From: an uncultured Arachnia sp.
Lineage (GTDB): Bacteria; Actinomycetota; Actinomycetes; Propionibacteriales; Propionibacteriaceae
Direction of reading: 5' to 3'
Length of the DNA: 64,000 bases
Assembly (NCBI GenBank): GCA_934636715.1
Contig: CAKUBE010000007.1
Location: 1-64,000, forward strand
Made by a program: the position numbers and the translations under genes. The notes beneath the pieces were generated by a model. The model was not told the origin of the DNA. It worked only from the letters and a program-made list of their open reading frames with translations, and made no database searches. Positions 9,115 through 17,690 of this stretch are shown here, piece after piece; position 1 is the first letter of the stretch; each line of letters begins with the position of its first letter.

Positions 9115-9159
9115 TAGATCGATCCAAGAGTCCATGGAGGTCGAATTTGGATCGATCTA
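9115..9159. promoter_or_regulatory. Probable paired LacI operators (GATCGATC boxes)
   Basis: Perfect 13-bp inverted arms TAGATCGATCCAA (9115-9127) and TTGGATCGATCTA (9147-9159). Each arm contains the 8-bp palindrome GATCGATC (9117-9124 and 9150-9157). The box centres are 33 bp apart, about three helical turns. They lie between the divergent debranching-enzyme gene (start 9055) and lacI-type gene (start 9216), a suitable place for a LacI dimer pair to control both directions. Confidence 0.6.
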
Positions 9160-9215
9160 GACCAACACTGAAGAGATCCGTCGATGGCGGGCCCTGAGAG
9201 ACCAAAGGAGGTTCG

Positions 9216-10232
9216 ATGGCCGTAACCCTCGCCCATGTCGCCGCGCTCGCGGGCGTGTCACCCCAGACGGTGAGCAACGCCATCAGCAACCCGGACATCG
9301 TCAGGGACTCCACCCTCACCCGGGTCCGGGCGGCCATCGACGAGCTGGGCTACACCCCCAACCTCCGGGCCCGGATGCTGCGCCAGCAGCGCACCGGCAA
9401 CATCGGGCTCCGGATGCGGCCCACGAGCGACAACGTCGCGGGCGTCCTCATCGACCGCCTGCTGCACGAGCTCAGCGCCCAGGCCGCGGCCTACGACAAG
9501 CACGTGCTGCTCATCCCCGCCGAGACCGACGGCGAGGAGGTCCGCACCATCGAGCGCCTCACCGCGCAGAGCCTCGTCGACGAGTTCGTGCTCACCGACA
9601 CGCACCAGCACGACGACCGCATCGAGGCCCTCTCCTCCCAGGGCCTCCGCTTCGTCGCCTTCGGACGTCCCTGGGGCAGCGAGGAGTCGGCCCCGCACTC
9701 GTGGGTGGACGTCGACGGCCGCAGCGGCACCGCCGAGGCGACCCTCGCGCTGATCGAACTCGGCTTCCGGCGGATCGGGTTCTTCGGCTGGCCCGCGGGC
9801 TCGGCCACCGGCGACGACCGCCGCGGCGGCTGGGCCGACGTCGTCCGCACGGAGCTCGGCTACACCGACGACGACATCGCCGCCCTCAACGCGGACTCCG
9901 AGGACCACATCTCGTTGGCCATCGACACCGCCCCCGCGCTGCTCGCGGCAGGAGCCGACGCCGTGGTCTGCACCTCCGACTCCCTCGCCGTCGGCATGGT
10001 GGCCGCGGTCCGCACCAGCGGGCTGAGCGTCCCCATCGTCGGCTTCGACAACACCCCCCTCGCCGCGAGCTTCGGCTTCAGCAGCGTCGACCAGGACCTC
10101 GCGCGCGTCGCACAGCGGATCCTGGCCGCGCTCGACAACCCGGGTGAGACCCGCAGGGGCCTCATCCCACCCCGCCTGATCGTCAGGCACGACCCGCGCT
10201 GGGGCTTCCCCACCGCACGCACAAGGGCATAG
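9216..10232 (+). CDS. LacI-family transcriptional regulator
   Basis: A 338-residue regulator. The N-terminal LacI helix-turn-helix is MAVTLAHVAALAGVSPQTVSNAI (residues 1-23), and the hinge helix region NLRARMLRQQ is at about 48-57. A periplasmic-binding-like sugar-sensing domain follows (about 62-335), with the family motif SDSLAVGMVAAVR near 256. A strong ribosome-binding site, AAAGGAGG, precedes the ATG. It is the first gene of a transport operon (24 bp to the binding-protein gene). It probably represses that operon and the divergent debranching-enzyme gene through the GATCGATC boxes; the inducing sugar is not known. Confidence 0.9.
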   Translation: MAVTLAHVAALAGVSPQTVSNAISNPDIVRDSTLTRVRAAIDELGYTPNLRARMLRQQRTGNIGLRMRPTSDNVAGVLIDRLLHELSAQAAAYDKHVLLIPAETDGEEVRTIERLTAQSLVDEFVLTDTHQHDDRIEALSSQGLRFVAFGRPWGSEESAPHSWVDVDGRSGTAEATLALIELGFRRIGFFGWPAGSATGDDRRGGWADVVRTELGYTDDDIAALNADSEDHISLAIDTAPALLAAGADAVVCTSDSLAVGMVAAVRTSGLSVPIVGFDNTPLAASFGFSSVDQDLARVAQRILAALDNPGETRRGLIPPRLIVRHDPRWGFPTARTRA

Positions 10233-10255
10233 CCCGCAACCGAAAGGACGCTCCC

Positions 10256-11515
10256 ATGAAATCCACGAAGAAGCTTGCCGCGGCTGCCCTGGCCGGCGCC
10301 GTCGCGCTCGGCCTCGCCGCCTGCGGTGGCGGCAACACGCCCGCCAACACTACGAGCCCCGGGACCTCGGGTCCGGCCGCGCCGCCGGCCGAGTCCCTCA
10401 CCGTCCTGATCGGGTCCTCGGGCGACGCCGAGACCAACGCCGTCCAGGCCGCCGCCGACGCCTGGGGCAAGACGGAGAACGTCACCGTGAAGGTGATCGC
10501 GGCCTCCGACCTGAACCAGGAGCTGGCGCAGGGCTTCGCGGGCGACGCCGCCCCCGACCTCTTCTACATGAGCTGGGACCAGTTCCAGACCTACGCGAGC
10601 GACGGCTACCTCGAGAGCTACGCGAAGGACCTCCCCAACGCCGGCGACTTCCTCGCCTCGCTGAAGGACACCTTCACCTACGACGGCGACTTCATCTGCG
10701 CCCCCAAGGACTTCTCGACGCTGGGCCTCGTCATCAACACGGACCTGTGGGAGAAGGCCGGCCTGACCGATGCCGACGTTCCGCAGACCTGGGACGACCT
10801 GCACACCGTGGCGACCAAGCTCAGCGCCGACGGCGTGACCGGGCTCTCGATGGGCGCGGAGTACGCGCGCGTCGGCGTCTTCATGGCGCAGGCGGGCGGC
10901 GGCCTGATGAAGGACGGCGCCGTCAGCGCGACGGCCGCGGAGAACGTCGAGGCGCTCACGTTCGTGCAGTCGATGCTGAAGGACGGCTCGCTCAAGTGGC
11001 CGGGCGACATCGGCGCCGGTTGGGCGGGCGAGGCCTTCGGCAACGCGAAGGCCGCCATGGTCGTCGAGGGGCCGTGGCTCGTCGGCGCGCTGAAGAAAGA
11101 CTTCCCGGACGTGAAGTACAAGGCGGTCGAGCTGCCCGCGGGTCCCGCGAGCAAGGGCACCTTCACCTTCTCGAACTGCTGGGGCATCCCGGAGGGCCAG
11201 GCGACGGCGGACACCGCCAAGAAGCTGGTGGAGTTCCTGACCTCGGACGAGCAGCAGCTGGCGTTCGCCGACGCGTTCGCGGTCATCCCCTCCACGCAGA
11301 GCGCCTCGGCCACCTACGCCGAGAAGTTCCCGGAGAACCAGGCCTTCGTCGCCGGCGTCGAGTACGCCACCACCCCCGTGGCGTTCAAGGGCGCCTCCGA
11401 CGTGGTCGGCGAGTTCAACAACGCCATCACCACCCTGGGCACGGGCGATCCGACGGCGATCCTCGCCAAGGTGCAGACCCAGCTCGAGGCCGCGTTCAAG
11501 TCCGCCCAGGGCTGA
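10256..11515 (+). CDS. ABC transporter sugar-binding lipoprotein (family 1 SBP)
   Basis: A 419-residue MalE-type solute-binding protein. The N-terminus is a lipoprotein signal: charged MKSTKKLA, a hydrophobic core, and the lipobox LAAC with Cys at residue 22. A Thr/Pro/Gly-rich tether follows, then the SBP_bac_1 fold starting at SLTVLIGSSGD. The RBS is GAAAGGAC, and the start is fixed by the signal peptide. The stop overlaps the ATG of the first permease (TGATG). It captures an oligosaccharide outside the membrane; maltodextrin-like substrates are plausible given the divergent debranching enzyme, but this is inference. Confidence 0.9.
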   Translation: MKSTKKLAAAALAGAVALGLAACGGGNTPANTTSPGTSGPAAPPAESLTVLIGSSGDAETNAVQAAADAWGKTENVTVKVIAASDLNQELAQGFAGDAAPDLFYMSWDQFQTYASDGYLESYAKDLPNAGDFLASLKDTFTYDGDFICAPKDFSTLGLVINTDLWEKAGLTDADVPQTWDDLHTVATKLSADGVTGLSMGAEYARVGVFMAQAGGGLMKDGAVSATAAENVEALTFVQSMLKDGSLKWPGDIGAGWAGEAFGNAKAAMVVEGPWLVGALKKDFPDVKYKAVELPAGPASKGTFTFSNCWGIPEGQATADTAKKLVEFLTSDEQQLAFADAFAVIPSTQSASATYAEKFPENQAFVAGVEYATTPVAFKGASDVVGEFNNAITTLGTGDPTAILAKVQTQLEAAFKSAQG

Positions 11516-12609
11516 TGTCCGCAACTTCGACGGCTCCCGCGGCAGGCCGCCGCCGCGGGAGCCTCACCCGGAGAGAGGGCGCGGCCGGATGGGCGTTCGT
11601 CGCGCCCGCCATCGTGATCATCGGCGTGTTCCTGATCGCCCCGATCCTGCTGGCGCTCTGGGTGTCCTTCACCAACTGGAACGGCCGCTTCTCCCCCATC
11701 AACAATCCACGGGTGGACTTCGTCGGGCTCGAGAACTACGCGAAGATCCTCACCGACGACGGGCTGACCCGGGAGCTGTTCGGCCGCTCCATCCGCAACA
11801 ACGTCTACTACGTGGTGTTCGTCGTCCCGCTGCAGACGGCGTTGGCGCTGTTCCTCGCGGTGCAGGTCAACCGGCGGCTGCTGCGGGCGAAGGGCTTCTT
11901 CCGCACGGCGTTCTACTTCCCCTCCGTGACGTCGTCGATCGCGATCACGGGCGTGTTCCTCTTCCTCTTCCAGGCGAGCGGCGCGGTCAACGCGGTCCTC
12001 GGCTGGTTCTCGATCAACGGCCCGAACTGGTTCGCCGATCCCAGCGGGGTGCTGCACAAGTTCTGGGGCCTCCTCGGCGTGACGGCCGCGCCGTCGGGCT
12101 GGGATCAGCCGGGCTTCCTGGGCGTCACGCCGTGGGACTGGGTGGGCGGCCCGTCCGTCGCGCAGACCGTGCTGATCCTGATGGCCGTGTTCACGACGTC
12201 CGGCACGTTCATGCTGCTGTTCCTCGCGGGCCTGCAGAACATCGGCGGCGAGGTCGGCGAGGCCGCCGTCATGGACGGCGCCACGCCCGCGCAGACGTTC
12301 TGGCACGTCACGCTGCCGATGCTGCGGCCCACGCTGTTCACCGTCCTGACGCTCGGGCTGATCGGCACCTGGCAGGTCTTCGACCAGGTGTACCTGACGC
12401 GCGGCACGCCCGCGGCGCCGACGCTGACCAGCCCGGCGTTCCTGGCCTACGACCAGGCGTTCAGCAGCAACCGGCCCGGGGTCGCCGCGGCCATCGCGTT
12501 CGTGCTGTTCCTGATCATCATCGTCATGACCCTGATCCAGCGGTTCGCGCTCGCGGACCGCGACCCGTCGGGATTCGGACGCTCCCAGCGGAAGGCGGCC
12601 CAGCGATGA
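11515..12609 (+). CDS. Sugar ABC transporter permease, MalF type
   Basis: A 364-residue inner-membrane permease. The frame is open for long upstream, but the ATG at 11515 overlaps the binding-protein stop and begins MSATSTAPAAGRRRG. About six membrane segments are visible, starting with WAFVAPAIVIIGVFLIAPILLAL (about 24-44). The EAA loop that contacts the ATPase is at about residues 245-260 (EAAVMDGATPAQTFWHVTLP). No ATPase gene is in the locus, so a shared MsiK/UgpC-type ATPase encoded elsewhere is expected, as usual in actinobacteria. Confidence 0.9.
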   Translation: MSATSTAPAAGRRRGSLTRREGAAGWAFVAPAIVIIGVFLIAPILLALWVSFTNWNGRFSPINNPRVDFVGLENYAKILTDDGLTRELFGRSIRNNVYYVVFVVPLQTALALFLAVQVNRRLLRAKGFFRTAFYFPSVTSSIAITGVFLFLFQASGAVNAVLGWFSINGPNWFADPSGVLHKFWGLLGVTAAPSGWDQPGFLGVTPWDWVGGPSVAQTVLILMAVFTTSGTFMLLFLAGLQNIGGEVGEAAVMDGATPAQTFWHVTLPMLRPTLFTVLTLGLIGTWQVFDQVYLTRGTPAAPTLTSPAFLAYDQAFSSNRPGVAAAIAFVLFLIIIVMTLIQRFALADRDPSGFGRSQRKAAQR

Positions 12610-13439
12610 GACAACGGGTCACCGCCGGACTGATCGCCGGCTACGCGGTGCTGATCGCGCTCGCGGCCATGTACCTCTACCCCTTCCTGATCGCCGTGGT
12701 GGGGTCCTTCAAGACGGATGCGGAGGCGACGAACAACCCGCTCGCGCTCATCCCTTCGCCGTTCACGGTGGCCGCGTACGAGCGGTTGTTCTTCGGCACC
12801 GACCTTCCCCGCTGGGCGATGAACTCCGTGCTGATCGCGGTCATCGTCACGGTGTCGCGGGTGTTCTTCAACTCGCTCGCCGGGTATGCGCTGTCGCGCC
12901 TGCCGTTCCGCGGCAGGTCGATCGTGTTCAGCGTCTTCATCGCGGTGCTCGCCGTGCCGTCGGTGGTGCTCATGGTGCCGCGCTTCCTTGTCATCAAGGA
13001 GCTGGGCATGTTCGACACCTACTTCGGCATGATCCTGCCGCTGCTCGTCGACGCGGCGGGCATCTTCATCATGAAGCAGTTCTTCGACTCGATCCCCGCC
13101 TCCATCGAGGAGGCGGCGAGGATCGACGGCGCGGGCGTGTTCCGGCGGTTCTGGTCCGTGACGCTGCCGATGGCCACGCCCGCGCTGATCACCCTGACGA
13201 TCCTGTCCTTCCAGGGTTCGTGGAACGAGTTCGCGCACTTCATCATCTCGCGTCAGAGCCCGGAGCTGCACACGCTCACCACGGGCGTCGGCGCGCTAGT
13301 CTCCGGCCAGCTCGGCTCGGGCAATCAATTCCCGCTGAAGCTCGCCGCCGCCGTGCTGATGACCATCCCCGTCGCGATCTTGTTCTTCGTCTTCCAGCGC
13401 AGGATCATGTCGACGACCGAAGGGGCAGAGAAGGGATAG
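12606..13439 (+). CDS. Sugar ABC transporter permease, MalG type
   Basis: A 277-residue permease, overlapping the MalF-type gene by 4 bp (ATGA). It has six membrane segments, the first at about 8-30 (LIAGYAVLIALAAMYLYPFL). The EAA motif EEAARIDGAGVFRRFWSVTLP lies at about 167-187. It completes the LacI-SBP-MalF-MalG operon. The ATG at 12606 is preferred over upstream in-frame possibilities because it fits the overlap and the family N-terminus. Confidence 0.9.
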   Translation: MRQRVTAGLIAGYAVLIALAAMYLYPFLIAVVGSFKTDAEATNNPLALIPSPFTVAAYERLFFGTDLPRWAMNSVLIAVIVTVSRVFFNSLAGYALSRLPFRGRSIVFSVFIAVLAVPSVVLMVPRFLVIKELGMFDTYFGMILPLLVDAAGIFIMKQFFDSIPASIEEAARIDGAGVFRRFWSVTLPMATPALITLTILSFQGSWNEFAHFIISRQSPELHTLTTGVGALVSGQLGSGNQFPLKLAAAVLMTIPVAILFFVFQRRIMSTTEGAEKG

Positions 13440-13488
13440 GACGAGCTCCGCTGTTGCGCACCTGGGGGGGTAAGCGCGCGGGAGCCCG

Positions 13489-13527
13489 GGAAAGCCGGGA
13501 GCTCCGCAAGGGGTTCCCGGCCTTTCC
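13489..13527 (+). terminator. Probable hairpin terminator after the first sugar operon
   Basis: Inverted arms GGAAAGCCGGGA (13489-13500) and TCCCGGCCTTTCC (13515-13527) pair with one bulged base around a 14-nt loop. It lies 50 bp after the MalG-type stop. No U-tract follows, as is common in GC-rich actinobacteria. Confidence 0.5.
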
Positions 13528-13556
13528 GCGTGTCCGCATCCCGGCCCGAATGGATG

Positions 13557-13630
13557 TGTGCATTGCACTCGTTGCCGCATCCCCGACCTCTCCCCGTGAA
13601 GACATTCGCTAGCTCTCTTGTGCATCGCAC
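13557..13630. promoter_or_regulatory. Twin TGTGCATNGCAC boxes upstream of the second sugar operon
   Basis: Two copies of a 12-bp near-palindromic box: TGTGCATTGCAC (13557-13568) and TGTGCATCGCAC (13619-13630). Their starts are 62 bp apart, near six helical turns. They lie in the 292-bp gap between the first operon and the next binding-protein gene. They are candidate operators for the IclR-family regulator encoded downstream, or for a global sugar regulator. The rest of this gap holds the upstream terminator and a GGAGGG ribosome-binding site. Confidence 0.4.
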
Positions 13631-13731
13631 CAGCTGGGCCTCACGTCGCGTTCTCTCGGCGCCGTCGCGGCCTACGGTCATCGCACCGCGTGACGTAGGC
13701 GTCGCGCGGCGGCACACCCAGGAGGGACAGA

Positions 13732-15021
13732 ATGAGGAAAATCGCCCTGATCGCGGCGTCGATCGCGCTGGCCGCGACCGCGGCCTGCACACCCCCGCAG
13801 GCGAGCAACCCGGTCAACACCGCGGACGAGGAGACCGGCACGCTCCGCGTGTGGCTCTTCTCCGAGGTCAACCAGGCACCCAAGGAGAAGGTCGTCGGCG
13901 AGGCGGTCAGCCAGTTCGAGGCGGCCCATAGCGGCGTCGAGGTCGACGTGCAGTACATCCCGGTCGACACGCGGTCCGAGCGATTCCGCGCGGCGTTCAA
14001 CGACCCCTCGTCCGCACCCGACGTCGCCGAGTTCGGCAACACCGACCTCGCGGGATACGTCGACGCCGGCGGCCTCGCCGACCTGACGTCGCTCATCTCC
14101 GGCTGGGACGAGGGCAAGGACCTGGATCCGGCGGCGCTCGAGACCACCAGGATCGACGGCGTCAGCTACGCCGTGCCGTGGTACGTCGGCGTCCGCGCGC
14201 TGTTCTACCGCACCGACGTCTTCGCGGACCTCGGGCTGAAGGCTCCCGCCACGCTCGCCGAGGTCGAGCAGGCCGCCCTCGCCGTCCGCGCGGCGGACAA
14301 GGAGATGGTCGGCATCGCCACCGGCGGCGCCGCCCAGTTCGCCTACATGCCCTACCTGTGGGCCCACGGCGGCGAGCTCGCCGTCGAGGACGGCGGGACG
14401 TGGACCTCCGGGCTCGACTCGGCCGAGTCCCAGGCCGGCCTCGCCGCCTACACGCGGCTGATCTCCGACGACATCTGCCCGCCCGCGACCTGTGCCGAGT
14501 GGGGCGGCAACACCTCCGTCGCCCAGTTCGTGGCCGGCGGCGCCGGCATGACGATCGGCGGCAACTTCAACGTGGCCGCGGTCGACGAGTCCGAGATCGG
14601 CGACTCCTACGCGATCGTCCCCCTGCCCGGCGTCACGGCCGGCACCATCGCCCCCGCCTTCGCCGGCGGCAACCACCTCGGCGTCTTCACGTCCAGCCAG
14701 CGCGCGACGCTCGCCGCCGACTTCGTGAAGCTGCTCGCGGGCAAGGAGTACCAGGCGAAGATGTTCGACGCCATGGGCAACCTGCCCACCTTCGTCGACG
14801 TGCAGGCCACCGTCGCCGCATCCAACCCGGAGATGGCCCCGTTCATCGAGACGATCGCGGCCGGCACCAAGTTCGTGCCGGTCACCGCCGCCTGGAACAC
14901 CATCGACGCGCAGGGCGTGATCCCCGGCCTCATCCAGAGCGTCGTCACCGGCGCGTCCGACGTCGAGGCCGCCTCCACGCAGGCGGCGGCCACCATGAAC
15001 GACGTGTTCGCGGGTCAGTGA
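13732..15021 (+). CDS. ABC transporter sugar-binding lipoprotein (family 1 SBP)
   Basis: A 429-residue binding protein. The signal MRKIALIAASIALAATAAC ends in the lipobox TAAC with Cys at about 19. The mature part begins with a short tether, then TLRVWLFSEVNQ, and carries YAVPWYVGVRALFYRTDVF (about 143-161), typical of SBP_bac_1. The RBS CAGGAGGGAC precedes the ATG. It is the first gene of an operon with two permeases, an IclR regulator and a GH20 hexosaminidase, which points to N-acetylglucosamine oligomers or other amino-sugar glycans as ligand (inference). Confidence 0.9.
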   Translation: MRKIALIAASIALAATAACTPPQASNPVNTADEETGTLRVWLFSEVNQAPKEKVVGEAVSQFEAAHSGVEVDVQYIPVDTRSERFRAAFNDPSSAPDVAEFGNTDLAGYVDAGGLADLTSLISGWDEGKDLDPAALETTRIDGVSYAVPWYVGVRALFYRTDVFADLGLKAPATLAEVEQAALAVRAADKEMVGIATGGAAQFAYMPYLWAHGGELAVEDGGTWTSGLDSAESQAGLAAYTRLISDDICPPATCAEWGGNTSVAQFVAGGAGMTIGGNFNVAAVDESEIGDSYAIVPLPGVTAGTIAPAFAGGNHLGVFTSSQRATLAADFVKLLAGKEYQAKMFDAMGNLPTFVDVQATVAASNPEMAPFIETIAAGTKFVPVTAAWNTIDAQGVIPGLIQSVVTGASDVEAASTQAAATMNDVFAGQ

Positions 15022-15022
15022 C

Positions 15023-15994
15023 GTGACCACCCATTCGGCACAGGGGGTGGGCGAGGTCCTCTCGCCCGCTCCCCGGGCGCGGCGTCCACGGCGTCGTCGC
15101 ACCGGATCCCCGCTGGAGCCCTGGCTCTACCTGGTTCCCGCCATCGCGGTGCTCGGCGCGCTGCTCGTCTACCCGCTGTACCAGCTCGTCGTCATCTCGC
15201 TGTACGACTACCGGCAGGCGCAGGTCTCGGGCAACGCGCCCCTGAACTTCATCGGCCTCGGCAACTACGCGAAGCTGCTCGGCGATCCGAAGTTCTGGCA
15301 GGTGCTGCAGAACACCGTCGGCTTCGCGGCGGTCCTCGTCGTCGTCACCATCCTGGTGGGCGGCGGCCTGGCCGTGCTCGCCACCCGGTTGAGGCCGTGG
15401 GTGCGCAACGTGCTCTTCTTCGCCTCGCTGGGCGCCTGGGCGACGCCGGCGATGACCGGCTCCGCGGTGTGGATGTTCCTCTTCGACCCCACGCTCGGCC
15501 TCGTCAACAAGCTGCTCGTCGGGCTCGGGTTCGAGCAGTTCTTCGGCCACTCCTGGACCTACGACAAGTTCTCGGCCTTCGCGCTCGTCGGCGCCGAGGT
15601 CGTCTGGTGCTCGTTCCCGTTCGTCATGGTGACCCTGTACGCGGGCATCATCGGCGTGCCGACGGAAGTGATCGAGGCCGCCCGCCTCGACGGCGCCAGC
15701 ACCTGGCAGCTCGTGTGGCAGGTCATCGTCCCCCTGCTCCGGCCGATGATCATCGTCGTCACCATCCAGTCGATCATCTGGGACTTCAAGCTCTTCACCC
15801 AGATCTACGTGATGACCAACGGGGGCGGCATCAACGGCCAGAACCTCGTGCTGAACGTGTACTCCTACCAGCAGGCGTTCGCGTCGTCGCTGTACGGGCA
15901 AGGCGCGGCGATCGGCGTCGTGATGACCCTGCTCCTCCTACTGATCACCATGGTCTACCTCCGGGTGCAACGACGGTCTGGAGACTTCATATGA
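15023..15994 (+). CDS. Sugar ABC transporter permease, MalF type
   Basis: A 323-residue permease starting at GTG, one base after the binding-protein stop. The N-terminus is basic (RARRPRRRRTG) before the first membrane helix (about 33-56). The EAA loop is EVIEAARLDGASTWQLVWQ (about 214-232). Six membrane segments are expected. Its stop overlaps the next ATG by 4 bp. Confidence 0.9.
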   Translation: MTTHSAQGVGEVLSPAPRARRPRRRRTGSPLEPWLYLVPAIAVLGALLVYPLYQLVVISLYDYRQAQVSGNAPLNFIGLGNYAKLLGDPKFWQVLQNTVGFAAVLVVVTILVGGGLAVLATRLRPWVRNVLFFASLGAWATPAMTGSAVWMFLFDPTLGLVNKLLVGLGFEQFFGHSWTYDKFSAFALVGAEVVWCSFPFVMVTLYAGIIGVPTEVIEAARLDGASTWQLVWQVIVPLLRPMIIVVTIQSIIWDFKLFTQIYVMTNGGGINGQNLVLNVYSYQQAFASSLYGQGAAIGVVMTLLLLLITMVYLRVQRRSGDFI

Positions 15995-16860
15995 GCACCG
16001 CCACCTCCTCGCGCCGACGGCTCCGCCCCGGCTCCCTGCTGACCAACGGGATCGGCCTCGCCGCCGCCCTCGCCGTCGCCTTCCCCCTCTACTGGATGGT
16101 GCTGTCCGCGCTGCGGCCCACCGTCGAGCTCAACGCGGGCGACGCGACGCCGTGGACGGCGCGGCCCTCGTTCGACTCCTTCGTCCGCGTGCTGTCGGTC
16201 AACAACTTCTGGCAGTACTTCATGAACTCGGTCATCGTCGCGGTGGTCTCGGTGTTCGGCGCGATCCTCCTGGCCTTCTTCGCCTCCGTCGCCCTCACCC
16301 GGTTCCAGTTCGCGTGGCGGACGAAGCTGCTGATCATGCTGCTCGTGGCGCAGATGGTGCCGATCGAGGCCCTCACCATCCCGATGTTCTTCATGTTCCG
16401 CGGCTTCGGCGAGGTGATCCCGGCCATCGGGCTGAACCATCTGGGCTCGTTGATGGTGGTCCACATCGGCTTCTCCATCCCCTTCGCGGTCTGGATGCTG
16501 CGGGGCTTCGTCGCCGCGGTCCCGGTCGAGCTGGAGGAGGCGGCGAAGCTCGACGGTGCCAGCGGCTTCCGCTTCACCTGGTCGATCCTCTTCCCCCTGG
16601 TGGCCCCGGGCCTCGTGGCGGTGAGCGTGTTCTCGTTCATCTCGACCTGGAACGACTTCCTGTTCGCCAAGACGTTCATCATCTCCGCGCAGGAGAACCA
16701 GACCCTCCCCCTGGCGATCCTCAACTTCTTCAAGCCCGATCAGAACGACTGGGGCGCCATCATGGCCGGATCTGTCATCATGACCATCCCGGTGCTGGTG
16801 TTCTTCGTCGCCGTCCAGCGGCACCTGGTTTCCGGTTTGGCGGGTGCGGTGAAGGGTTAG
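15991..16860 (+). CDS. Sugar ABC transporter permease, MalG type
   Basis: A 289-residue permease overlapping the upstream gene (ATGA). The first membrane helix is at about 16-37, and the EAA loop is LEEAAKLDGASGFRFTWSI (about 177-195). No ATPase gene accompanies it. With the preceding two genes it forms a complete membrane and binding unit for a sugar importer that must borrow an ATPase. Confidence 0.9.
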   Translation: MSTATSSRRRLRPGSLLTNGIGLAAALAVAFPLYWMVLSALRPTVELNAGDATPWTARPSFDSFVRVLSVNNFWQYFMNSVIVAVVSVFGAILLAFFASVALTRFQFAWRTKLLIMLLVAQMVPIEALTIPMFFMFRGFGEVIPAIGLNHLGSLMVVHIGFSIPFAVWMLRGFVAAVPVELEEAAKLDGASGFRFTWSILFPLVAPGLVAVSVFSFISTWNDFLFAKTFIISAQENQTLPLAILNFFKPDQNDWGAIMAGSVIMTIPVLVFFVAVQRHLVSGLAGAVKG

Positions 16861-16862
16861 CC

Positions 16863-17687
16863 ATGACCACGGGAGGAATCGCCGTCGGCGAGGGGCGCAA
16901 CAGCTCCGCGACGCTCAGGAGGGGCGTCCGGCTGCTGGAGGCGGTGGCAGCCTCGGCCGCCCCGGGCCGCGGAGCGACGGCCACGGAGCTGTCGAAGCGC
17001 CTCTCCGTCCACGTGTCGACGGTGCTGCGCCTCGCCGCGCCGCTGATCGAGGCCGAGCTGCTGCGCCGCGACGAGCACGGCGGCTTCCACCTGGGCAAGG
17101 CGACGCTGCGGCTGGCCAACTCCTACCTGGCCGACATCGACCTGCGCGGCATCGCCGCGGGCGTGCTGGCCGGTTGGAGTTGGCCCGTCCGCGGCGCCAC
17201 CGCCTCGATCGGCCTGCGGGACGGCACGAACCTCAAGATGCTGATCCTCGTCCGCGAGCCGGGCAAGGCCAGCGTCGAGGTGACCGCCTCGGACGAGAGC
17301 CGCCCGCTCTACTGCACGGCCGCGGGCAAGGCGATCCTCTCGGCCGGCGACCCCTCCTGGATCGACCACGTGATCAAGACCGGCCTCGCCCCCGTCACGT
17401 CGCGCACCATCACCGACCCCACCGAGCTGCGCAGCGAGCTGACGAGGAGCCGCGTGCGGGGCTATGCCATCGAGGACCGCGAGTTCGACCCCGCGCTCCG
17501 GGCGGTCGGCGCGCCCGTGTTCGGCGCCTCGGGCCGCGTGCTCGGCGCGATCCAGGTCGCGACGCGCGCCGAGACCCTCACCTCTCATCTCCTTCGACCC
17601 ACCGCGCAGGCCGCCATCGACGCGGCCCGCGAAATCTCCGCGGCGATGGGCGATCTCGCGCCCCACCGCCCCCACAGAAAGGCCTGA
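16863..17687 (+). CDS. IclR-family transcriptional regulator
   Basis: A 274-residue regulator. The N-terminal winged helix-turn-helix is at about 16-75 (LRRGVRLLEAVAA ... TATELSKRLSVHVSTVLRL), and the IclR effector domain is at about 95-265 with the RPLYCTAAGKAILS motif (about 145-158). The ATG lies 2 bp after the permease stop, so it is co-transcribed. It probably controls its own operon in response to an amino-sugar derivative (inference). Confidence 0.9.
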   Translation: MTTGGIAVGEGRNSSATLRRGVRLLEAVAASAAPGRGATATELSKRLSVHVSTVLRLAAPLIEAELLRRDEHGGFHLGKATLRLANSYLADIDLRGIAAGVLAGWSWPVRGATASIGLRDGTNLKMLILVREPGKASVEVTASDESRPLYCTAAGKAILSAGDPSWIDHVIKTGLAPVTSRTITDPTELRSELTRSRVRGYAIEDREFDPALRAVGAPVFGASGRVLGAIQVATRAETLTSHLLRPTAQAAIDAAREISAAMGDLAPHRPHRKA

Positions 17688-17690
17688 TCC

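Noticed and set aside
10747..11514. N-terminal extension of the first MalF-type permease.
   Set aside because: It is a shadow of the binding-protein gene in another frame. The permease begins at the coupled ATG 11515.
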